From Bacteroidales bacterium (GTDB lineage: Bacteria; Bacteroidota; Bacteroidia; Bacteroidales; UBA7960), in the NCBI GenBank assembly GCA_003555385.1, contig PWHO01000341.1, forward strand, positions 1 through 10,941: DNA of 10,941 bases. Reading direction: 5' to 3'. Below, one piece after another: positions 6,322-10,941 of the stretch (position 1 is the first letter of the stretch; each line of letters begins with the position of its first letter). The notes below the pieces were generated by a model. That model did not search any database. It worked only from the letters and a program-made list of their open reading frames with translations, and was not told the origin of the DNA. A program made the position numbers and the translations under genes.

Positions 6322-7719
6322 TTAAACACAGAGGTTGGTTGCCGCATCAGTGAAATCAGGGTGTTCACAAAGCTTTGGGAAGCGCTTCATCAACAGGGGC
6401 AGACCGTTCGGGTCAGCGTGGTGGGCTTCCTCCAGGCAAACACTGCCCTCCTGTGTTTTACCACGGGCAAAAAGCAGTGCTGCCGTCAGATACAGCAGCC
6501 CATTCTTGCCCGGAAGGGTTTCTATGGCTCTTTCGATGACCCTGCCTGCTTTGGCTGTATCGCCTGTTTTTACAAGTGCTTCCGCGTATTCCAGCCAGGT
6601 TTCCTCGTCGTTTGGTTCGATGCCCAGGGCTTTTTCGTACGCGGCGCATCCTTTGTCGTATTCTTCATTCAAAAAGTGCGTGCTCCCCAAAAGGCAAAGA
6701 TAACTTACGTTTTCAGGGTCCATTTTTAAGGCCTTCTCCAGGTAGTTAACGGCCCTGGCCGTTTGCCCGGTTTCCATTTCGCAAATGGATATGCCTACCC
6801 ATGCATCGGCCAGCTCAGGGTCTATTCTGGTGCATTTCAGGTAATAATTTTTTGCCTCGTGAAAATCCTCCAGTTTTTCATGGCACTCGCCGATGTAGTA
6901 AAACTTCATGGCGTCGGACTCTTCTTCAGCCATTGACTCCCTGTAGGCGGCAATGGCTTCGGCGTGCCTGTCAAGCAGACTGAGGGTGTACCCCTTGTGG
7001 AACCATGAGTGTTCATGGTCCTGGTCAATGGCCAGGGAATAGTCCAGGGCGTCCAGGGCTTTTTCATACAGCCCGGCATTGATATAGGAAACTCCCAGGT
7101 TGAACCATGCCTCTGTGCTGTACGGGTTTCGTTCTATTAACCGCCTGAAAAAGGAGATTCCTTCTTCTGTAAGAGAAAGCAGGTCAAAGCAGTAGGCTGC
7201 CTCATAAATGGCCAGGTCGTTATCGGGGTTGATCTTCAGGGCTTTGTCAAGGTACTCAATGGTTTTGTCAAAATTGCCCATATTTTCATACTCAAAGGCA
7301 ATGTTGCAATAGACAAAATCGGGTTCATCCGCACCATAAACGGCCTTATTATACTCTTCGATGGCTTTTTCATAGTCCATCATCTGTGAGTAAATTGCCC
7401 CCTTGGTGAGGAAAATGTCATGATTGGTAGGATCAAGGGTTTCTACCCTGGTCAGAAGTTCCAGGGCATGATTTTCTTTGTTGAAGGATGCAAGCAACTG
7501 GGCCTTCTTCAGCATAAGAGGGATGGATGAGGGATGCACTGAACCTGCATAGTTGGCAACTTGCAGTGCCTGCTTATATTCCCCGCTGAGGAGGTAATGC
7601 TCTATGATCTCCTCAAAGTCATCCACGTCGAAATAAATGGATGAATCCCGGCCGGTAAGGGTTTCATATTTTTTCACCTGCCAGGGGATGTTGAACAGAT
7701 CTTCCGTTTCTCTTTTCAT
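6322..7719 (-). CDS. Tetratricopeptide-repeat (TPR) protein
   Basis: The 465-residue protein consists almost entirely of about a dozen 34-residue TPR helical hairpins from about residue 33 on. Examples are AIYSQMMDYEKAIEEYNKAV, YLDKALKINPDNDLAIYEAA, WFNLGVSYINAGLYEKALDA and AVNYLEKALKMDPENVSYLC. I see no signal peptide, membrane helix or catalytic domain, so it is probably a soluble cytoplasmic scaffold. The ATG at 7717-7719 (MKRETEDLFNIPWQVKKY) is chosen because the frame upstream to 7803 covers the apparent promoter and has atypical sequence. It is the first gene of the minus-strand operon leading to comA and popT, which suggests a linked role, but no partner can be named from sequence. Two cysteines near the C-terminus (LCEHPDF; NLCV) have no obvious partner motif. 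Confidence 0.88.
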   Translation of the reverse strand: MKRETEDLFNIPWQVKKYETLTGRDSSIYFDVDDFEEIIEHYLLSGEYKQALQVANYAGSVHPSSIPLMLKKAQLLASFNKENHALELLTRVETLDPTNHDIFLTKGAIYSQMMDYEKAIEEYNKAVYGADEPDFVYCNIAFEYENMGNFDKTIEYLDKALKINPDNDLAIYEAAYCFDLLSLTEEGISFFRRLIERNPYSTEAWFNLGVSYINAGLYEKALDALDYSLAIDQDHEHSWFHKGYTLSLLDRHAEAIAAYRESMAEEESDAMKFYYIGECHEKLEDFHEAKNYYLKCTRIDPELADAWVGISICEMETGQTARAVNYLEKALKMDPENVSYLCLLGSTHFLNEEYDKGCAAYEKALGIEPNDEETWLEYAEALVKTGDTAKAGRVIERAIETLPGKNGLLYLTAALLFARGKTQEGSVCLEEAHHADPNGLPLLMKRFPKLCEHPDFTDAATNLCV

Positions 7720-7784
7720 AGTGCAATGGAGGACGATATTGTTGTGCGTACGCGGTGTAACGCGACAGGATTCTCCCACCAATG

Positions 7785-7792
7785 CAAAGGTA
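7785..7792 (-). promoter_or_regulatory. -7 box for the TPR-comA-popT operon
   Basis: The minus strand reads TACCTTTG, an exact match to TAnnTTTG, about 65 bases before the chosen TPR start. A clear TTG at the -33 distance is lacking, so the promoter may be weak or helped by a regulator. Confidence 0.5.
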
Positions 7793-7849
7793 AGAAAAAA
7801 CAAAGAACGGGGGAGGGTATTTTATATGCGAGAATAGGAGAATAATTGG

Positions 7850-7857
7850 TAATTTTG
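7850..7857 (+). promoter_or_regulatory. -7 box for ffh
   Basis: TAATTTTG is an exact match to TAnnTTTG and lies 20 bases before the ffh ATG, which implies a leader of only about 12-15 bases. No good -33 TTG is seen. The boxes for ffh and the TPR operon are divergent and about 57 bases apart. Confidence 0.5.
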
Positions 7858-7877
7858 CACAAAAATTACTGACGGAT

Positions 7878-9218
7878 ATGTTTGAAAATCTTAATGATAA
7901 GTTAGATAAGGCGTTTAAGGTGATCAAGGGCCAGGGCCATATTTCGGAGGTCAACGTGGCCGAATCCCTGAAGGATGTGCGCCGTGCTTTGGTGGAGGCC
8001 GATGTCAACTATAAAATTGCCAAAAATTTTACCGAAAGGATCAAGGAGAAGGCCATGGGCCGTGATGTGCTGACTTCGGTTTCTCCCGGGCAGCTCATGG
8101 TGAAAGTGGTTCATGAGGAACTGACTGAGCTGATGGGCGAAACCCACGAGGAGATCGACCTGAAGGGCAACCCGGCCATTATACTTGTTGCAGGTTTGCA
8201 GGGTAGTGGTAAAACAACCTTTTCGGCCAAACTGGCCAATTACCTGAAAGGGAAAAAAAGCAAAAAGGTGCTGCTGACAGCCGGTGACGTTTACCGGCCT
8301 GCTGCAATCGATCAGCTGAAGGTGCTCGGTGAACAGATTGACGTGGAGGTGTATACCGAAGACGATGTAAAAGATCCGGTGGCCATTGCCAAAAGGTCCG
8401 TGAAGCATGCCAAAACGATGGGGCACCAGGTGGTGGTGGTGGATACCGCCGGCCGGCTGGCCATCGATGAGGATATGATGAACGAGATCTCTTCACTGAA
8501 AGAAGCCCTGAACCCTCAGGAAACGCTCTTTGTGGTGGATGCCATGACGGGTCAGGATGCGGTGAATACTGCCAGGGCTTTCAATGAACGACTGAATTTT
8601 GACGGGGTGGTGCTGACAAAGCTTGATGGCGACACCCGCGGTGGAGCGGCTTTGACGATCCGTTCTGTGGTTAATAAACCCATTAAATTCGTGGGTATCG
8701 GTGAAAAGGTGGATGCCATCGATGTGTTCCACCCCCGGCGGATGGCTGACAGGATTCTTGGGATGGGAGACATTGTATCCCTGGTGGAAAAGGCCCAGGA
8801 GCAATACGATGAAGAAGAAGCGCAAAAGCTGCAGAAGAAGATCGCAAAGAATCAGTTCGATTTCAATGATTTCCTTTCCCAGCTTCAGCAAATCAAAAAG
8901 ATGGGGAATGTGAAGGACCTGATGGGCATGATTCCCGGAATGGGCAAAGCGATCAAGGATGTGGACCTGGACGACGATGCCTTCAAGGGAGTGGAGGCCA
9001 TTATTCATTCCATGACTCCCGCTGAAAGGGAAAATCCGGCTATCATGAACGGAAGCCGTCGTAAAAGAATTGCGGGGGGCGCAGGAACCGATATTCAGGA
9101 GGTCAATAAACTGCTTAAGCAATTTGAAGACATGCGCAAGATGATGCGCACCATGCGGTCCGGAGGCAAGGGCAAAATGGCCAATATGATGCGGAATATG
9201 CAGGGGGTTAGGAGGTAA
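7878..9218 (+). CDS. ffh: Signal recognition particle protein Ffh (SRP54)
   Basis: The 446-residue GTPase has the complete SRP54 layout. The N domain is at 1-95 (ESLKDVRRALVEADVNYKIA). The G domain is at about 98-295 with G1 GLQGSGKTT (106-114), DVYRPAAIDQL (137-147), DTAGR (189-193), TKLDGD (247-252) and GIGEK (273-277). The methionine-rich M domain is at about 327-446, including GMIPGMGKAI and the SRP-RNA-binding segment SRRKRIAGGAGTDIQEVNKL (393-412). That segment reads GAG where most bacteria have GSG, a minor variation. Ffh with 4.5S RNA binds signal sequences at the ribosome and delivers them to FtsY at the membrane. The 4.5S RNA gene and ftsY are not in the window. FolD follows after 61 bases on the same strand, with no terminator between, so they are likely co-transcribed. 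Confidence 0.98.
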   Translation: MFENLNDKLDKAFKVIKGQGHISEVNVAESLKDVRRALVEADVNYKIAKNFTERIKEKAMGRDVLTSVSPGQLMVKVVHEELTELMGETHEEIDLKGNPAIILVAGLQGSGKTTFSAKLANYLKGKKSKKVLLTAGDVYRPAAIDQLKVLGEQIDVEVYTEDDVKDPVAIAKRSVKHAKTMGHQVVVVDTAGRLAIDEDMMNEISSLKEALNPQETLFVVDAMTGQDAVNTARAFNERLNFDGVVLTKLDGDTRGGAALTIRSVVNKPIKFVGIGEKVDAIDVFHPRRMADRILGMGDIVSLVEKAQEQYDEEEAQKLQKKIAKNQFDFNDFLSQLQQIKKMGNVKDLMGMIPGMGKAIKDVDLDDDAFKGVEAIIHSMTPAERENPAIMNGSRRKRIAGGAGTDIQEVNKLLKQFEDMRKMMRTMRSGGKGKMANMMRNMQGVRR

Positions 9219-9279
9219 TGACAGGTTTTAACCGGTCTGTTACAACGATGTTAATGTAAAATCAAGTAAAACGTTCATT

Positions 9280-10170
9280 ATGGAGATTATAAGCGGTAAG
9301 GATATTTCCAAAGCGATCAGGAAAGAAATTGCAGAAGAGGTGAAGCGCATCAGGGACAAGGATGGCAAGGTGCCCCACCTGGCTGCCATCCTGGTGGGAG
9401 AAGACCCGGCAAGTGAAACTTATGTGAACAGCAAAGGAAAATCCTGCAAAGAGGTGGGTTTTGATTCGTCTACGTATCGTTTCGAATCCGATGTGTCTGA
9501 AGGTGAGTTGCTGGAGGCTGTCGAATTTATCAACAAAGATCCTGAGATAGATGGACTTATCGTGCAGTTACCGCTTCCTCCGCATATTGATGCCCAAAAA
9601 GTAATCCAGCATGTGGCTCCTGAAAAAGACGTGGACGGATTCCATCCGGTCAATGCCGGGAGAATGATGATCGGTCTTCCCGCATATATTCCTGCTACGC
9701 CCAACGGAATACTGGAGATGATCAGGCGCAGCGGCATTGAAACAAGCGGAAAAAACTGCGTTGTCCTGGGCCGGAGCAATATCGTCGGCAAACCCATGAG
9801 CCTGCTTATGGGCAGAAATGATGATCCCGGTAATGCGACAGTTACCGTTTGCCACAGCCGGACCAGGGATCTGGAGAAAATTACCGCACAGGCGGATATT
9901 CTCATCGTTGCCATCGGCAAACAAGAATTTGTCACTGCAGATATGGTCAAGGATGGTGCGGTAGTGATCGATGTGGGGATCCATCGTGTCCCTTCTGCAG
10001 AAAAAAAATCGGGTTTTCGCCTGATCGGCGATGTGGCCTTTGACGAGGTTTCACCAAAGACCTCTTACATTACCCCGGTTCCCGGAGGGGTTGGCCCCAT
10101 GACCATCGCATCATTGCTGATGAATACCCTGAAAGCATCTAAAAAAGAAATATACGGCCCCGTTGAGTGA
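9280..10170 (+). CDS. folD: Bifunctional methylene-THF dehydrogenase / methenyl-THF cyclohydrolase
   Basis: The 296-residue protein is a full-length FolD. It has the catalytic segment ETYVNSKGKSCKEVGF (46-61), in which Tyr48 and Lys52 correspond to the E. coli active-site pair, then VQLPLPPHI (95-103) and KDVDGFHPVN (116-125). The Rossmann-domain signature is VVLGRSNIVGKP (161-172), and PVPGGVGPMT is at 266-275. It interconverts 5,10-methylene-, 5,10-methenyl- and 10-formyl-tetrahydrofolate in the cytosol, supplying purine and formyl-methionine synthesis. The ATG at 9280 has no Shine-Dalgarno sequence. The gene follows ffh closely, and its last eight bases overlap the proposed queE start, so ffh-folD-queE probably form one transcript with translational coupling at the folD/queE junction. 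Confidence 0.98.
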   Translation: MEIISGKDISKAIRKEIAEEVKRIRDKDGKVPHLAAILVGEDPASETYVNSKGKSCKEVGFDSSTYRFESDVSEGELLEAVEFINKDPEIDGLIVQLPLPPHIDAQKVIQHVAPEKDVDGFHPVNAGRMMIGLPAYIPATPNGILEMIRRSGIETSGKNCVVLGRSNIVGKPMSLLMGRNDDPGNATVTVCHSRTRDLEKITAQADILIVAIGKQEFVTADMVKDGAVVIDVGIHRVPSAEKKSGFRLIGDVAFDEVSPKTSYITPVPGGVGPMTIASLLMNTLKASKKEIYGPVE

Positions 10171-10819
10171 TTGTGAACTGATAAACCTGACTTCTGAAAA
10201 CAGCCGGCAACTGGAAAAAGGTTTGCTGCTGCCTGTAATGGAGATGTTTTATTCCATCCAGGGAGAGGGGTTCAATACGGGAAAGCCCGCCGCCTTTCTG
10301 CGTATCGGGGGTTGCGATGTGGGTTGTCACTGGTGCGATGTGAAAGAGTCATGGAATGCTGCCCTGCACCCCCTTACAATTGTCAGCGATATTGTGGATT
10401 ATGTGCATGCCTTTCCGGCCAATGCAGTGGTCATTACCGGGGGAGAGCCTCTCAGGTACAACATGAATCACTTGTGTGACAGCCTTAAAGAAAAAGGGGT
10501 GAGTATTTACCTGGAAACCTGCGGGGGGTACACGCTTACCGGTCAATACGACTGGATATGTCTTTCCCCGAAAAGGAATATGGAGCCCAGGCGCGATATG
10601 CTCCACATGGCTGATGAGCTGAAAGTGATTGTGTATGATGAGGATGACCTGGAATGGGCGGAGCGGAATGCCGAAAGGGTGAAACAGAACTGCCGGCTTT
10701 ACCTTCAGCCTGAATGGAGCAGGTATACGGAAATCCTTCCGGTTATCGTTGAATATATAAAGGCGCATCCCCAGTGGATGATATCCATACAGGCCCATAA
10801 GTTCATGCATATTCCATAA
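10163..10819 (+). CDS. queE: 7-carboxy-7-deazaguanine synthase QueE
   Basis: The 218-residue radical-SAM protein contains MEMFYSIQGEGFNTGKPAAF, then CDVGCHWCDVKESW with the iron-sulfur cysteines C51, C55 and C58 (CX3CX2C), ITGGEPL (91-97) and a C-terminal SIQAHKFMHIP typical of this subtype. QueE converts 6-carboxy-tetrahydropterin to 7-carboxy-7-deazaguanine, a committed step towards queuosine in tRNA. The partners queC, queD and queF are not in the window. The start is uncertain. TTG at 10163 overlaps the end of folD by eight bases and gives a leader-like first 20 residues. TTG near 10223 and ATG at 10238 are alternatives, but ATG 10238 begins within the conserved MEMFYSIQ block and leaves it little room. 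The stop TAA at 10817-10819 is also the first triplet of the tandem array. Confidence 0.95.
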   Translation: MSDCELINLTSENSRQLEKGLLLPVMEMFYSIQGEGFNTGKPAAFLRIGGCDVGCHWCDVKESWNAALHPLTIVSDIVDYVHAFPANAVVITGGEPLRYNMNHLCDSLKEKGVSIYLETCGGYTLTGQYDWICLSPKRNMEPRRDMLHMADELKVIVYDEDDLEWAERNAERVKQNCRLYLQPEWSRYTEILPVIVEYIKAHPQWMISIQAHKFMHIP

Positions 10820-10941
10820 CCACCGCATCCGTAACCACCGCATCCATAACCACCGCATCCATAACCACCGAATCCATAACCACCGCATCCTTAGCCACCG
10901 TACCCACAGCACCGTATTCATAACCATCACATTCATAACCA
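10817..10941. repeat. Degenerate 15-bp tandem repeat array starting at the queE stop codon
   Basis: The consensus unit is TAACCACCGCATCCA. Units start at 10817, 10832, 10847, 10862, 10877 and 10892 (15 bases each), then a 14-base unit at 10907, one at 10921 and a partial one at 10936. Units 1-5 differ at only one or two positions; units 6-8 are more diverged. The array continues beyond the right edge, so its full length is unknown. In the queE frame each of the first six units begins with a stop codon (five TAA, one TAG), so it does not extend queE. Confidence 0.92.

Noticed and set aside
8493..9122. 209-codon minus-strand open frame opposite ffh
   Set aside because: Ffh is unmistakable on the other strand, and the His-rich translation is a codon-use shadow.
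9224..9241. Short dyad (ACAG/CTGT with an inner GGTT-TT-AACC) between ffh and folD as a terminator
   Set aside because: The pairing is short and ambiguous with no T-run, and close same-strand spacing argues for read-through.
10349..10936. 195-codon minus-strand frame starting in the repeats (MRWLW pentapeptides)
   Set aside because: It combines a repeat-derived start with the antisense of queE. The pentapeptide pattern is an automatic result of a 15-bp array.
10817..10941. CRISPR array
   Set aside because: The units are contiguous 15-mers without spacers, and no cas gene is present.

Overview
The window looks like chromosomal core DNA from a member of the Bacteroidota, probably Bacteroidales or Marinilabiliales. 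Several signals agree. A TonB-dependent receptor carries an N-terminal carboxypeptidase-regulatory-like domain. Promoter boxes upstream of rpmB, the J-domain gene, the TPR gene and ffh resemble the Bacteroidota -7 element TAnnTTTG. Most starts lack a Shine-Dalgarno sequence, and QueE is of the CDVGCHWCDVKESW type. The lineage is inferred from these features, not from a database search. I see no rRNA, tRNA, insertion sequence, phage gene or CRISPR array.

Layout from left to right. The first 48 bases encode the first 16 residues of DnaK on the minus strand, behind a leader with a sigma-54-like promoter candidate. Next, on the minus strand, come a TonB-dependent outer-membrane receptor (208-2652) and a secreted protein with the same kind of N-terminal domain (2761-3420). 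A strong hairpin terminator (3551-3587) separates them from rpmB (L28). A divergent promoter pair then drives rpmB leftwards and a small two-helix membrane J-domain protein rightwards. The J-domain gene converges on a minus-strand operon read right to left: TPR protein, ComA-type phosphosulfolactate synthase and the DUF368 polyprenyl-phosphate transporter PopT. A second divergent promoter region (7720-7877) separates that operon from the plus-strand genes ffh, folD and queE. The last 125 bases are a degenerate 15-bp tandem repeat that starts exactly at the queE stop codon and runs off the window.

Most of the content is housekeeping: chaperone function (DnaK, J-protein), translation (L28), protein targeting (Ffh), one-carbon metabolism (FolD), tRNA modification (QueE) and envelope lipid-carrier recycling (PopT). 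I do not see a clear new defence or mobile system. The items most worth a second look are the TPR-ComA-PopT gene cluster, the repeat array built on the queE stop codon, the non-standard promoter region of dnaK, and the TTG start of the membrane J-protein with an overlapping five-codon leader ORF.
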